A stretch of 64,000 bases of DNA from an uncultured Christensenella sp. (GCA_949290515.1 CASERZ010000007.1:18245-82244), one strand, 5' to 3'; positions 15,089 to 25,691 are shown, counted from the stretch's first letter. The notes: generated by a model from the letters alone, not told the origin. Made by a program: numbers and translations.

Positions 15089-16325
15089 TTTGAAAGGAAT
15101 TTGCCTTAAGGCAAAGAATGCGTCTTACAGACTGGCATTTACGTCAAGTGAAGACAAAAACAAAATGTTGAATGCTATCGCAGATAAGATTCTTGCAGAA
15201 AGACAACTTATCAAAGACGCTAACGCTGTTGATATCAAAAACGCGCAAGGCGTGCTTTCCAATGCAATGATAGACAGACTTACAATGACTGACGCGAGAA
15301 TCGACCTTATGGCTGAGGGCGTCAGACAGGTAGCTGAGTTGGATGACCCCGTGGGTAAAGTCGTCAACAGCTGGACAACTCCCAACGGTTTGCAATTCAG
15401 GAAGGTAAGAGCGCCTTTGGGCGTAATTGCCGTTATCTACGAATCTCGCCCCAACGTAACCATCGACGTAGCAAGTCTTTGCATTAAGTCGGGCAACTGC
15501 GTGATACTAAAGGGCGGTAAAGAAGCTATCAATTCCAACAGAGCGCTTTTCAATATAATCCAAAGCGCGCTCGAAGAAAACGGCTACGATAAGGAAGTAG
15601 TGGGTTTTGTAGATGACGTAACGAGAGAGGCTACCTACGAACTTTTGCAGCAGTCGCAGTATATCGACGTAATTATCCCTAGGGGTAGCGATACGCTTAA
15701 AAAGTTTATTCTCACAAATTCGCAGATACCCGTCATCGCATCTTCCGGCGGCAATTGCCACGTATACGTGGAAAAGACAGCTGACCTTAAAATAGCTGAA
15801 GACATTCTTTACAATGCTAAGATGCAAAGACCTTCTACCTGCAACGCTTGCGAGCAACTTTTGGTAGATAAGGATATAGCGGATAAGTTTTTGCCTCACG
15901 CACTAAAAAGACTTATGGACGATAAATGCGTAGTTCTCGGTTGTGAGCGTACGAAAGCAATCGTACCCGAAGTTACTCCCGCAAAGGAAGAGGATTTCAA
16001 GACCGAAAAGAGCGATTATATTCTCACTGTCAAAGTAGTTGACGACTACAAGCAGGCTATAGATATAATTAATGCCAACAGTACTCATCACAGCGAAGCC
16101 ATAATCTCACAAGACGAAAAGATTATCGATACCTTTGACAAAATGGTAGACAGCGGTTGCGTATATACCAACACTTCCACGAGATTTACCGACGGTTTCG
16201 AATTCGGTTTCGGCGCGGAGATAGGCATCTCTACACAAAAGCTTCACGCAAGAGGTCCTTTGGGACTCGAGCAACTCACGAGCGAAAAATACCTCATAAG
16301 AGGCAACGGACAACTGAGAAAATGA
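15081..16325 (+). CDS. proA: Gamma-glutamyl phosphate reductase
   Basis: 414-residue ProA, the NADPH-dependent reduction of gamma-glutamyl phosphate to glutamate semialdehyde in proline synthesis. Conserved aldehyde-dehydrogenase-fold segments include [17 protein letters not shown], the nucleotide region around [11 protein letters not shown], the catalytic cysteine segment around RPSTCNACE, and [13 protein letters not shown] at the C-terminus. I start at the ATG at 15081, which overlaps the yebC stop by 8 nt and has AGGAAG upstream; the longer frame would add residues lying inside yebC. proB is not adjacent, which is unusual. The 3' end overlaps ruvC by ATGA. Confidence 0.93.
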   Translation: MIDLKGICLKAKNASYRLAFTSSEDKNKMLNAIADKILAERQLIKDANAVDIKNAQGVLSNAMIDRLTMTDARIDLMAEGVRQVAELDDPVGKVVNSWTTPNGLQFRKVRAPLGVIAVIYESRPNVTIDVASLCIKSGNCVILKGGKEAINSNRALFNIIQSALEENGYDKEVVGFVDDVTREATYELLQQSQYIDVIIPRGSDTLKKFILTNSQIPVIASSGGNCHVYVEKTADLKIAEDILYNAKMQRPSTCNACEQLLVDKDIADKFLPHALKRLMDDKCVVLGCERTKAIVPEVTPAKEEDFKTEKSDYILTVKVVDDYKQAIDIINANSTHHSEAIISQDEKIIDTFDKMVDSGCVYTNTSTRFTDGFEFGFGAEIGISTQKLHARGPLGLEQLTSEKYLIRGNGQLRK

Positions 16326-16816
16326 TAATTCTAGGCATTGACCCCGGACTTGCTATCGTAGGCTACGGCGTAATCAATACTCAAAAGGGCAACAGCAGCG
16401 TTGTAGATTACGGAGTAATCAACACGCCTAAAGAGGACAGCGTCCCCGTACGTCTTGAGAAGATTTACAACGGTATGATAAGCCTTGTAGAGAAGTACAA
16501 TCCCGATTGCATAGCAATCGAAGAATTGTTTTTCAATACGAATACCACTACGGGTATCAACGTGGCGCAGGCGAGAGGCGTGATTCTATTGGTTTGTCAG
16601 CAAAAGAAGCTGAAGATGTACGAATATACGCCCTTGCAGATAAAGCAGGCACTTACTGGTTACGGCAAAGCCGAGAAAAAACAAATACAGTTTATGGTCG
16701 CAAGACTTCTTCAACTCAAAGCCGTACCTAAACCCGACGATGCCGCCGACGGTCTGGCGGTCGCGCTGACTCACGCGCAGACAGCGAGACTGGGAGGGCT
16801 GTTCAGTATACGTTGA
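16322..16816 (+). CDS. ruvC: Crossover junction endodeoxyribonuclease RuvC
   Basis: 164-residue Holliday junction resolvase. The first catalytic aspartate is in LGIDPGLAIVGYG (D7). The second acidic residue is in IAIEELFF, and the C-terminal pair is in PDDAADGLAVALTH. It cleaves junctions after branch migration by RuvAB, which is encoded next. The ATG overlaps the proA stop (ATGA), showing translational coupling. Frames extending upstream lie within proA and are rejected. Confidence 0.95.
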   Translation: MIILGIDPGLAIVGYGVINTQKGNSSVVDYGVINTPKEDSVPVRLEKIYNGMISLVEKYNPDCIAIEELFFNTNTTTGINVAQARGVILLVCQQKKLKMYEYTPLQIKQALTGYGKAEKKQIQFMVARLLQLKAVPKPDDAADGLAVALTHAQTARLGGLFSIR

Positions 16817-16900
16817 TAAAGTCAGTATGATTTTATAGCTCAAATAACATAAAAGTTCGCTAAAAGCATACACGGGCTAAGACAATCAAAGGAAAAGTTT

Positions 16901-17506
16901 ATGTATTATTCTATTACCGGCAAAGTGGCGTTTTACGAAGAGGGAAGACTTGTCGTTGAGAACAACGGCATAGGATATGACCTCGGCGTATCCGCAAATA
17001 CTCTTGCCAAATTTGCAAAAAAAGGAGAAACCGTAACCGTCTATACGTATCTTCACGTACAGGAAGACGCGCTTAGACTTTTCGGTTTTGCGACTAAAGA
17101 AGAAAAAGCGATGTTCATCAACCTTATCGGCATTAGCGGAGTAGGTCCTAAAATCGCGCTTCAGATTTTGTCGGGAATAGATTTGCAAAGACTTGCGATA
17201 TGCATAGTCAACAGCGATGTGAAAACTTTGGCTAAAGTCAAAGGTATAGGAAGAAAAACTGCAGAGAGAGTTATTCTCGAACTCAAAGAAAAAATCGACC
17301 TCGAAAGCAACGAGGACGATTCGTTCTTCGGACTTATCGGAGGAGGCGCACAACTTACGGACGATACGTCAAACGATGCCGTACTCGCTCTTGTCAGTCT
17401 GGGTATATCCAAGACTGAAGCAATCAAAGCGGTTACGTCAGCAAGACAGAAGAGCTCTAAGCTCGAAGATATAATCACCATAGCTTTAAGGAGTTTTGAC
17501 AGATAA
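16901..17506 (+). CDS. ruvA: Holliday junction DNA helicase RuvA
   Basis: 201-residue RuvA, the tetrameric junction-binding partner of RuvB. It shows the N-terminal OB fold (MYYSITGKV ... ), the paired helix-hairpin-helix motifs ([15 protein letters not shown] and [16 protein letters not shown]), and the C-terminal RuvB-binding domain. The acidic pin region is present. It follows ruvC after an 84-nt AT-rich gap without a clear terminator, and its stop overlaps the ruvB ATG by one base. Confidence 0.95.
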   Translation: MYYSITGKVAFYEEGRLVVENNGIGYDLGVSANTLAKFAKKGETVTVYTYLHVQEDALRLFGFATKEEKAMFINLIGISGVGPKIALQILSGIDLQRLAICIVNSDVKTLAKVKGIGRKTAERVILELKEKIDLESNEDDSFFGLIGGGAQLTDDTSNDAVLALVSLGISKTEAIKAVTSARQKSSKLEDIITIALRSFDR

Positions 17507-18558
17507 TGGAATTTGAAGACGAAGAGCGTTTTATGTCCTCTATGGAGGGCTTAGCCGACAGCGAAAACGAAAATACGCTACGCCCTAAAACTATGGCGGA
17601 TTACGTCGGACAGGAAAAAATCAAGGAAAATCTCGAAGTTTATATCAAAGCCGCTGTCGCGAGAGACGAGGCTTTGGACCACGTTTTGCTTTACGGTCCT
17701 CCCGGTTTGGGTAAGACCACGCTTGCGCATATTATTGCGGGAGAGATGAATTCTCAGATAAGAATCACTTCGGGACCCGCTATCGAAAAGGCTGCCGATT
17801 TGGCTGCTATACTAACTAATCTCAATGAAAAAGACGTGCTTTTCATTGACGAAATTCACAGACTTAACCGCAACGTAGAGGAAGTTTTGTATCCCGCAAT
17901 GGAAGACTATGCGCTCGATTTTATGGTGGGCAAGGGACCCAGTGCGAGAAGCATACGTCTATCGCTTCCTAAATTCACGCTTATCGGTGCGACTACGAAA
18001 GCGGGTATGCTGACGTCTCCTTTGAGAGACAGATTCGGCGTAAACTGCAGACTGGAAATGTATACTCCCGACGAACTTGCAAAAATCGTCAAGAGAAGCG
18101 CAGGACTTCTCAACGTGGAAATCAGCGAAGACGGCGCATACGAGATAGCGAGAAGAAGCAGAGGTACTCCCAGAATTGCCAACAGAATACTCAAGAGAGT
18201 GCGTGACTACAGCGAAGTGCTGGGCAAAAAAGTCATTGACGCTCAGGTAGCGGATCACGCTCTCGGCAAAATGGAGATAGACAAACTCGGATTGGATTCT
18301 ATCGACAGAAAACTTATATTGACCATAATAGACAAATTCAACGGCGGTCCCGTAGGTCTGGACACTCTTGCCGCTTCGATAGGCGAAGACGCGGGTACTA
18401 TTGAAGACGTGTACGAACCTTATCTTATGCAGATTACTTTTATCGCGCGTACTCCCAGAGGCAGAATATGCCTTCCCGACGCATATAAGCATTTCGGAAG
18501 AAAAGCCACGGTACTCGCATACGAACAGCTTTCTATGCTCGAAGAGGACGATAAGTAA
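17506..18558 (+). CDS. ruvB: Holliday junction branch migration helicase RuvB
   Basis: 350-residue AAA+ motor of branch migration. Walker A is GPPGLGKTT at 64-72, Walker B is FIDEIHRL, sensor 1 is in LIGATTKAG, the arginine-finger region is SPLRDRFG, and the C-terminal winged helix has RTPRGR. Length and motifs are standard. It is coupled to ruvA by a 1-nt overlap and abuts queA. Confidence 0.97.
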   Translation: MEFEDEERFMSSMEGLADSENENTLRPKTMADYVGQEKIKENLEVYIKAAVARDEALDHVLLYGPPGLGKTTLAHIIAGEMNSQIRITSGPAIEKAADLAAILTNLNEKDVLFIDEIHRLNRNVEEVLYPAMEDYALDFMVGKGPSARSIRLSLPKFTLIGATTKAGMLTSPLRDRFGVNCRLEMYTPDELAKIVKRSAGLLNVEISEDGAYEIARRSRGTPRIANRILKRVRDYSEVLGKKVIDAQVADHALGKMEIDKLGLDSIDRKLILTIIDKFNGGPVGLDTLAASIGEDAGTIEDVYEPYLMQITFIARTPRGRICLPDAYKHFGRKATVLAYEQLSMLEEDDK

Positions 18559-19593
18559 ATGAATACGAGCGATTTTTACTACGATTTGCCAAAGGAGCTT
18601 ATAGCTCAAACGCCTCTCGAGCCGAGAGATTCCTCGAGAATGCTTGTCTATCACAAAGATAACGGACATATAGAGCACAGACATTTTTACGATTTGTGCG
18701 ATTATCTCAAAAAAGGCGACGTACTGGTTATCAATAATACAAAGGTTATTCCCGCGAGAATTTTCGCTACCAGACTTCCTCGGACAGAAAAAACGCAGGA
18801 ACACAATACCGAAGTGCTTTTGCTCAAGCGTTTGGATTACGATACGTGGGAATGTATTACGCGTCCCGCAAAAAAACTTAAAATCGGCACGAAACTCGAC
18901 TTCGGAAAGATGACGGGTGAAGTCACAGACTTCAAAGACGAGGGAATCCGCAATATAAAATTTACTTTTGACGGCGTCTTTGAAAATATTCTCGAAGAGA
19001 TAGGAAATATGCCTCTCCCTCCTTATATCACTAAAAAGCTCGAGGATAAAAACAGATATCAGACTGTCTACAGTAAAATCAACGGCTCGGCAGCCGCGCC
19101 TACGGCTGGACTTCATTTTACTCCCGAACTTTTGAAGAAAGTAGAGGATATGGGCGTAGAGATTGCAAAAGTGTTGTTGCACGTAGGGCTGGGTACTTTC
19201 AGACCCGTCAAAGAAACCGACGTGCTCAAACATAAGATGCACAGCGAATACTATGAGGTTGACGAAGAGAATGCCGAAAAAATAAACCGCGCGATAAAAG
19301 AGGACAGGCGCGTAATATGCGTAGGTACTACGTCTGTGCGCGTAGTCGAAAGCGCAAGCGACGATGACGGTATGATAAAACCTTGTAAGGGAGATACTCA
19401 GATATTTATATATCCCGGTTACAAGTTTAAGGTCGTCAAAGGACTTATTACGAATTTTCATTTACCCGAATCAACTCTCATTATGCTTGTAAGCGCGTTT
19501 ATAGGCAGAGAAGAAACTCTCAGAATGTATAATCTTGCCGTTAAAGAAAAATACAGATTTTTCTCTTTCGGCGACGCGACTTTGCTGATATAA
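18559..19593 (+). CDS. queA: S-adenosylmethionine:tRNA ribosyltransferase-isomerase
   Basis: 344-residue QueA, which transfers the ribosyl moiety of SAM to preQ1 in tRNA to make epoxyqueuosine. Family segments visible are FYYDLPKELIAQTPLEPRD at the start, VLVINNTKVIPARI, AAPTAGLHFT, and TNFHLPESTLIMLVSAF near the end. It begins directly after the ruvB stop. Together with tgt downstream it forms the common ruv-queA-tgt arrangement. Confidence 0.96.
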   Translation: MNTSDFYYDLPKELIAQTPLEPRDSSRMLVYHKDNGHIEHRHFYDLCDYLKKGDVLVINNTKVIPARIFATRLPRTEKTQEHNTEVLLLKRLDYDTWECITRPAKKLKIGTKLDFGKMTGEVTDFKDEGIRNIKFTFDGVFENILEEIGNMPLPPYITKKLEDKNRYQTVYSKINGSAAAPTAGLHFTPELLKKVEDMGVEIAKVLLHVGLGTFRPVKETDVLKHKMHSEYYEVDEENAEKINRAIKEDRRVICVGTTSVRVVESASDDDGMIKPCKGDTQIFIYPGYKFKVVKGLITNFHLPESTLIMLVSAFIGREETLRMYNLAVKEKYRFFSFGDATLLI

Positions 19594-19658
19594 TACAGAA
19601 AAACTTATTCAAGTTGCGGATATCGGATAACATATTTTCGACAACATATTATTGATAA

Positions 19659-20825
<1,167 letters not shown>

Positions 20826-20901
20826 TTACAGAAAAATTTCTGCCAAAAATTGAATTTTTTTGTAAATTGTAGTTAAATTTAATAAAAATCCATATAAATA
20901 C

Positions 20902-20930
20902 TTGATATTTGCGGATAAATTATATAAAAT
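20902..20930 (+). promoter_or_regulatory. Sigma-A promoter of yajC
   Basis: TTGATA (20902-20907), a 17-bp spacer and TAAAAT (20925-20930), followed by a leader of about 45 nt with AAGGAGA before the yajC ATG. Confidence 0.55.
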
Positions 20931-20981
20931 TTAAGAAGTCGATTGTCAGCACGGACAACGGCGTATATAAAAGGAGAATTT

Positions 20982-21494
20982 ATGACAAACGTATTAATGG
21001 CTGCTCTCGACGGCGGCACGATAGGAATGGTTGTAGTACTTGTAGTGATGATGGTTGCGATGTTTGCTCTTTCCATCATACCTCAGAAAAAGCGTCAGAA
21101 GAAGGCTCAGGAAATGATGAACAGCATAAGCGTCGGCACTAAGGTTAAGACGATAGGCGGCTTTGTAGGCGAAGTAAAGAAGATTGACAATATGTCCAAC
21201 ACTTTCACTCTCGACATCAGTGCAGAAGGCGACGGAAGCACTTTGGTAGTTATTGACAGACAAGCTATCTACACCGTTATGGAAATGACCAAGAATGCTG
21301 AAGGCGAAGCTACTTTGCAGGAAAAACCCGAAGTAACTGCTATGGACGATATCGAAGCAGACAAGGTTGCTGAAGAAAAGAAGGCTGCAAAGAAGTCCAA
21401 GAAGGGAGAAGCTAAGGTTGAAAAGACGGAAGAGGAAGTAAAGACAGAAGATTCTTTGACCAAGACCGACAGCGAAACTCTTCTTAAAGACTAA
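20982..21494 (+). CDS. yajC: Preprotein translocase subunit YajC
   Basis: 170-residue YajC with one N-terminal membrane helix (about residues 11-28), the conserved IIPQKKRQKKAQEMM and GTKVKTIGGFVGEV segments, and an unusually long lysine/glutamate-rich C-terminal tail. It associates with SecDF in the Sec translocase. The ATG at 20982 follows AAAAGGAGAATTT; the longer frame beginning at 20943 has no RBS. secDF is not in the window. A strong terminator follows. Confidence 0.9.
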   Translation: MTNVLMAALDGGTIGMVVVLVVMMVAMFALSIIPQKKRQKKAQEMMNSISVGTKVKTIGGFVGEVKKIDNMSNTFTLDISAEGDGSTLVVIDRQAIYTVMEMTKNAEGEATLQEKPEVTAMDDIEADKVAEEKKAAKKSKKGEAKVEKTEEEVKTEDSLTKTDSETLLKD

Positions 21495-21518
21495 TAGGAT
21501 AAGAAACATTACAGGATA

Positions 21519-21545
21519 AAAAGAAGGCGAAAGCCTTCTTTTTTT
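21519..21545 (+). terminator. Intrinsic terminator after yajC
   Basis: AAGAAGGC (21521-21528), GAAA loop and GCCTTCTT (21533-21540), followed by a run of T. Confidence 0.85.
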
Positions 21546-21655
21546 AATTGATTTGTTAGCAATACGGCGTTTTTACGGCGGTTTTGACTTGCAAAATAAA
21601 GGCATTAAACATAATTCGTTATGCGACTTCATATTCTCTATTAGAGAGGTGAAGT

Positions 21656-22051
21656 ATGGCAGTAAAACTCAATAAAAAAGATTTTTTCGAGATATTCAAA
21701 GGAGTAATTTTTTCTCTTATCATATCTGTCTTAACTGTTATTGTATTTGCAATAATAGTCAAATTTGCCAATTTATCGTCAAAGACGGTCGAAATCGTAA
21801 ATATCGCTTTGAAAATTATAAGTATTTTGACAGGTACGCTTCTGGCTGTAGGGTCGGGAAGACAAGGTTTGTTTAAAGGCGGAATAATAGGTTTGCTTTT
21901 CGTACTTGTCAGTTATCTTGTGTTTTCTCTCATCAACGGCTCATTTTCTGTAAATCCTTTGACTGCTTTCGACGTTATTTTTTGTCTAGTGGCAGGACTT
22001 TTGAGCGGTGTATTTGCCGTAAACGTAAGAAAGGGCAAAGAGAGCGCGTGA
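21656..22051 (+). CDS. TIGR04086-type membrane protein of unknown function
   Basis: 131 residues, almost entirely hydrophobic, with four predicted membrane helices (about 14-38, 44-68, 72-94, 100-122). Size, the RQGLFKGGIIGLLF-type segment and position next to yajC and SCIFF match the clostridial family described as TIGR04086. The family call is from memory of the neighbourhood and profile. No function is known. GAGAGGTG provides a good RBS. It ends about 150 nt before scfA. Confidence 0.75.
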   Translation: MAVKLNKKDFFEIFKGVIFSLIISVLTVIVFAIIVKFANLSSKTVEIVNIALKIISILTGTLLAVGSGRQGLFKGGIIGLLFVLVSYLVFSLINGSFSVNPLTAFDVIFCLVAGLLSGVFAVNVRKGKESA

Positions 22052-22139
22052 GAGTTTTTGACATATCACACTAAACGGTATAATTAAAGGCTTTTTGCGT
22101 TCTTATAATTCCGATATATCAATTTATATTCAAAAACAG

Positions 22140-22168
22140 TTGCCAAAATCCGTATTTTATTATATTAT
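22140..22168 (+). promoter_or_regulatory. Candidate promoter of scfA-scfB
   Basis: TTGCCA (22140-22145), a 17-bp spacer and TATTAT (22163-22168), with a predicted start about 25 nt before the scfA ATG. A second possibility is TTGACA (22058-22063) with TATAAT (22079-22084), but the spacer there is only 15 bp. Confidence 0.45.
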
Positions 22169-22199
22169 ATAGATAATAATACGACTATTCGGAGGAAGT

Positions 22200-22373
22200 A
22201 TGAAACATATCAACAGTATTGTTACCAATTCTATGAAAAAATGCGGCAACATCGGTTGCGGCGAGTGTCAGTCCAGCTGTCAATCCGCTTGCAAGACTTC
22301 TTGCACCGTAGGCAATCAGAGCTGCAAAAATCGCGACGAGAAAATCAACGCTACCAGAAAACCTTTGATTTAA
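22200..22373 (+). CDS. scfA: Six-cysteine ranthipeptide SCIFF precursor
   Basis: A 57-codon gene with GGAGGAAGT before its ATG. It begins MKHI and carries the diagnostic block CGECQSSCQSACKTSC followed by TVGNQSC. Six cysteines at 20, 23, 27, 31, 35 and 42 match the 'six cysteines in forty-five residues' peptide of Clostridia, in which a radical-SAM enzyme installs Cys-to-alpha/gamma-carbon thioether links. Two features are unusual: an additional cysteine at position 15, and a 15-residue hydrophilic tail after the last cysteine, where SCIFF peptides I know of end almost immediately. The maturase gene follows 34 nt downstream. Confidence 0.93.
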   Translation: MKHINSIVTNSMKKCGNIGCGECQSSCQSACKTSCTVGNQSCKNRDEKINATRKPLI

Positions 22374-22407
22374 TCGACACATATCCTAAAAATATAATAT
22401 TTACAGA

Positions 22408-23772
22408 ATGGTACACGCTTTTAGTTTTAATTATCACTCAAGAGCTTATCATTTTATTTGGGACAATGAAAGTGGCAGTCTGCATAATGTGGATTATGTC
22501 GCTTTTTTGTATGCCAAAGTCAAATACAATCAGCCTTTGACAGACGAGGAAAAGGCGGATTTTGACAAAATCGATAAGCAAGAAATTCAACAAATGGAAG
22601 AGGAGTTTTCTCAACTTGAAAAAGAGGGAGTCCTCAATTCTCCTTGCGGAAAATATCCTACTAGTAAGAAAATAGGCGAAATAAAGGCTCTTTGTCTGCA
22701 TATTTGCAACGATTGTAATTTGCGTTGTCGCTATTGTTTTGCAGACGAAGGCACTTATCACACGACAGAAAGAGCCTATATGAGCGAAGAAGTAGGTAAG
22801 AGAGCTATTGATTTTCTTATTGCCAACTCGGGCAAAAGACACAATCTCGAAGTGGACTTTTTCGGAGGCGAACCTCTTATGAATCTCGGCGTCGTAAAAG
22901 CTATAGTTGCGTATGCGCGTCAAAGAGAGAAAGAGAGCGGTAAAGAATTTCATTTTACGATGACTACCAACTGCGTGCTTCTCAACGACGATACCATAAA
23001 ATGGCTGAACGATGAGATGTACAACGTGGTTTTGAGTATAGACGGTAGGGAGTGCGTGCATAATGCGGTCAGAAAAACCGTTAACGGTAAGGACTGTTAT
23101 TCGCTGATTGCTGCCAACGCGTTAAAGTTTGCAAAGGCGCGCGGTGATAAATCTTACTATGTAAGAGGTACTTTTACCGCTAAAAATCTCGACTTTGCGT
23201 CCGACGTGCTGGCTCTTAACGATATGGGCTTTGACCAGATATCAGTCGAACCCGTAGTAACGGAGATTGCTGACCTTAAGATTACAAAAGAGCATCTTCC
23301 TGCCATACTCAAAGAGTATGACAGGCTTGCCCAAAATTATATCGACAGAAGAAAGACGGATAAATGGTTTAACTTTTTCCATTTTATGATAGATTTGGAA
23401 GGCGGACCTTGTCTCGTAAAGAGATTGACGGGCTGCGGTTCGGGCTGTGAATATCTTGCCGTAACACCTACAGGCGGAATTTATCCTTGTCACCAGTTTG
23501 CGGAAAACAAAGATTATTATATGGGCAATGTATTCGAGGGAAAAATCAATCTCGATATATCCAAAGAATTTGCCAAAAACATAGTTACCAACAAACCCGA
23601 CTGTGCAAACTGTATGGCAAAATACTATTGCAGCGGCGGATGCGCGGCTAACAATCTTAATTACGCGGGCAGTATGGACAAGCCTTACGATATATCTTGC
23701 GAAATGATGAGAAGACGACTCGAACTTTCTCTTGCCATCAATGCAATCGAAGGCGCCGAACAGAACAATTGA
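22408..23772 (+). CDS. scfB: SCIFF peptide maturase, radical SAM/SPASM
   Basis: 454-residue radical SAM enzyme that forms thioether crosslinks in SCIFF. An N-terminal peptide-recognition (RRE-like) region is followed by the SAM cluster CNLRCRYC (C103, C107, C110) and FFGGEPL. A cysteine-rich C-terminal SPASM/auxiliary cluster region holds GCGSGC, YPCHQF, CANC and YYCSGGC. The start codon has no Shine-Dalgarno sequence. A TATAAT at 22393-22398 lies nine bases upstream, so it could be partly expressed from its own, nearly leaderless promoter as well as by read-through from scfA. Confidence 0.95.
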   Translation: MVHAFSFNYHSRAYHFIWDNESGSLHNVDYVAFLYAKVKYNQPLTDEEKADFDKIDKQEIQQMEEEFSQLEKEGVLNSPCGKYPTSKKIGEIKALCLHICNDCNLRCRYCFADEGTYHTTERAYMSEEVGKRAIDFLIANSGKRHNLEVDFFGGEPLMNLGVVKAIVAYARQREKESGKEFHFTMTTNCVLLNDDTIKWLNDEMYNVVLSIDGRECVHNAVRKTVNGKDCYSLIAANALKFAKARGDKSYYVRGTFTAKNLDFASDVLALNDMGFDQISVEPVVTEIADLKITKEHLPAILKEYDRLAQNYIDRRKTDKWFNFFHFMIDLEGGPCLVKRLTGCGSGCEYLAVTPTGGIYPCHQFAENKDYYMGNVFEGKINLDISKEFAKNIVTNKPDCANCMAKYYCSGGCAANNLNYAGSMDKPYDISCEMMRRRLELSLAINAIEGAEQNN

Positions 23773-23879
23773 CCTCATACTTCGGTTAAAACGAATTGAC
23801 TTTGTACTGTTTTGATATGAATATCCGCATTATTTTGCGTATTTTATAGCTAAAATATATTATTTATAGTGAAAATCGT

Positions 23880-23908
23880 TTGCCAAAGGCGGTTTTTTAT
23901 GATAGAAT
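23880..23908 (+). promoter_or_regulatory. Sigma-A promoter of rpsB-tsf
   Basis: TTGCCA (23880-23885), a 17-bp spacer and TAGAAT (23903-23908). Predicted +1 is near 23915, giving a leader of about 107 nt before rpsB that contains the structured element at 23927-23991. Confidence 0.6.
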
Positions 23909-23926
23909 ATCATTCGGTTAATAAAC

Positions 23927-23991
23927 ACCCGAGGTCAGCTCAGGCAGTTGCCTGTTTGCCAACAGGTTGCCGATAAGCGCAAACTTCGGGG
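23927..23991 (+). promoter_or_regulatory. Structured 5' leader of rpsB, candidate S2 autoregulatory element
   Basis: The segment closes on itself through CCCGAGGT (23928-23935) pairing with ACTTCGGG (23983-23990, one G-T). Inside, CCTGTT/AACAGG (23951-23956 and 23961-23966) extends through an internal loop to GGCA/TGCC (23943-23946 and 23968-23971). An alternative hairpin CAGGC-AGTT-GCCTG (23941-23954) is mutually exclusive with it. It lies between the promoter and a clean AAGGAGA RBS. Ribosomal protein operons often carry autoregulatory leaders; that this one binds S2 is inference. Confidence 0.5.
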
Positions 23992-24021
23992 AAGAATAAA
24001 CAAAAAAAGGAGAATTTTAAA

Positions 24022-24789
24022 ATGGCAGTTGTAACAATGAAAAGCCTCTTGGAGGCAGGTGTACACTTCGGACACCAAACAAAAAAATGGAACCCTAAGA
24101 TGGCTAAGTACATCTATGCGGCTAGAAACGACATTCACATCATCGACCTTCAGATTTCCGTTGAGCAGGTAGAAAAAGCTTACGCTTTCGTAAGAGACGT
24201 AGCTAAGTCCGGCAAGAGCATTTTGTTTGTCGGTACCAAGAAGCAGGCTCAGGACGCTATCAAGGAAGAAGCTACCCGTTGCGGTATGTACTATATGAAT
24301 CAAAGATGGCTCGGCGGTACGCTCACCAACTTCTCTACCATCAGAAGCCGTATCGAAAAGCTCAACAAAATCAACCAGATGGAACTTATCGGTCAGTTCG
24401 AACTTTTGCCTAAGAAAGAGGTAGCTATGCTCAAGGCAGAAAGAGACAAGCTCGAGGCTAACCTCGGCGGTATCAAGGATATGACTCAGCTTCCCGGTTG
24501 TATGTTCGTAGTAGATATCAACAATGAAGATATAGCAGTTAAAGAAGCTCGCAAGCTCGGTATCCCCGTAGTAGGTCTCGTAGATACCAACTGCAATCCC
24601 GAACTCGTAGATTACGTAATCCCCGGCAACGATGACGCTATCCGCGCTATCAAACTTATCGCAAGCATTATCGCTAACGCAGTTATCGAAGCTAACGAGG
24701 GTATCACTTTCTCCGTAGAGGAAGAGAGCGAAGAAGAAAACAAAGAGGCTGCTCCCGCTGAGGAAGTTGCCGCTCCCGTAGAAGAATAA
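24022..24789 (+). CDS. rpsB: 30S ribosomal protein S2
   Basis: 255-residue S2, starting [18 protein letters not shown] and carrying the conserved NPKMAKYIY and FVGTKKQAQ segments, with an acidic C-terminal tail. Codon choice is visibly biased compared with neighbours, as expected for a highly expressed gene. It is cotranscribed with tsf 19 nt downstream, with a structured leader upstream. Confidence 0.98.
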   Translation: MAVVTMKSLLEAGVHFGHQTKKWNPKMAKYIYAARNDIHIIDLQISVEQVEKAYAFVRDVAKSGKSILFVGTKKQAQDAIKEEATRCGMYYMNQRWLGGTLTNFSTIRSRIEKLNKINQMELIGQFELLPKKEVAMLKAERDKLEANLGGIKDMTQLPGCMFVVDINNEDIAVKEARKLGIPVVGLVDTNCNPELVDYVIPGNDDAIRAIKLIASIIANAVIEANEGITFSVEEESEEENKEAAPAEEVAAPVEE

Positions 24790-24808
24790 TTTTGGAGGAT
24801 AACCACAA

Positions 24809-25684
24809 ATGGCATTTACTAACAAAGACGTAATGGATTTGCGTGCAAAGACCGGCGTAGGTATGATGGACTGCAAAAAGGCTCTTACCGAAGCTGACGG
24901 AGATATGGAAAAGGCAATCGAAATCCTCAGAGAAAAAGGTATGGCTACCAGCGCAAAGCGTGCAGGTAAGATTGCATCTCAGGGTATCGTAGAGGCATAC
25001 AGCGACGGAAAGTACGCAGTACTCGTAGAAGTAAACTGTGAATCCGACTTCGTTGCTCGCGGAGAACAGTACAAGGCTTTCGTTAACGAAGTAGCTAAGT
25101 ATATCGCAGAAAACGACGTTAAGACCGCTGAAGAAGTTACCGAAGGTATGAGCGTAGCTCTTGCTGAGGCAGTAGCTAAAATCGGTGAAAAAATCGCTAT
25201 CAGAAGATTTGTCAAGTACGAAGTTAAGGACAATACTCTCGAGAGCTATATCCATATGGGCGGTAAAATCGGCGTGCTCGTAGAGCTTAGTGCAGGTTGC
25301 AACAAGGAAGTAGCTCACGACGTTGCAATGCAAATCGCTGCTGCTAATCCTTCTTACGTAAAGATTGACGAAGTTCCTAAGGAAGAAGTCGAGAAAGAAA
25401 AGGAAATCCTCAAGGCTCAGGCACTCAACGAGGATAAGCCCAAGCCCCTCAACATTATCGAAAAGATGATTGAAGGACGTATCAATAAATATTATAAGGA
25501 AGTTTGTCTTGTAGAGCAGCCTTTCGTTAAGGACCCCGACAAGACTATCAAGGCATTGCTTAAAGAAAACGGTGCAGACGTCAAGAAGTTTACCCGTTTC
25601 GTAATGGGCGAAGGTCTTGAAAAGAAAGAAGAAAATCTCGCGGACGAAGTACAGGCACAGATAGCAAGTGCTAAGAAAGCGTAA
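24809..25684 (+). CDS. tsf: Elongation factor Ts
   Basis: 291-residue nucleotide exchange factor for EF-Tu. The N-terminal UBA-like domain with LRAKTGVGMMDCKKAL and the core TDFVAR-type segment (ESDFVARGEQY) are clear. Its length is typical of the full two-subdomain form. TGGAGGA precedes the ATG and a strong terminator follows. Confidence 0.98.
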   Translation: MAFTNKDVMDLRAKTGVGMMDCKKALTEADGDMEKAIEILREKGMATSAKRAGKIASQGIVEAYSDGKYAVLVEVNCESDFVARGEQYKAFVNEVAKYIAENDVKTAEEVTEGMSVALAEAVAKIGEKIAIRRFVKYEVKDNTLESYIHMGGKIGVLVELSAGCNKEVAHDVAMQIAAANPSYVKIDEVPKEEVEKEKEILKAQALNEDKPKPLNIIEKMIEGRINKYYKEVCLVEQPFVKDPDKTIKALLKENGADVKKFTRFVMGEGLEKKEENLADEVQAQIASAKKA

Positions 25685-25691
25685 TTGATTT

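Noticed and set aside
17959..19461. A 500-codon open frame on the - strand opposite ruvB/queA
   Set aside because: It lies wholly opposite two genes with full family motifs, has no RBS or recognisable domain, and is explained by the codon bias of the + strand genes.
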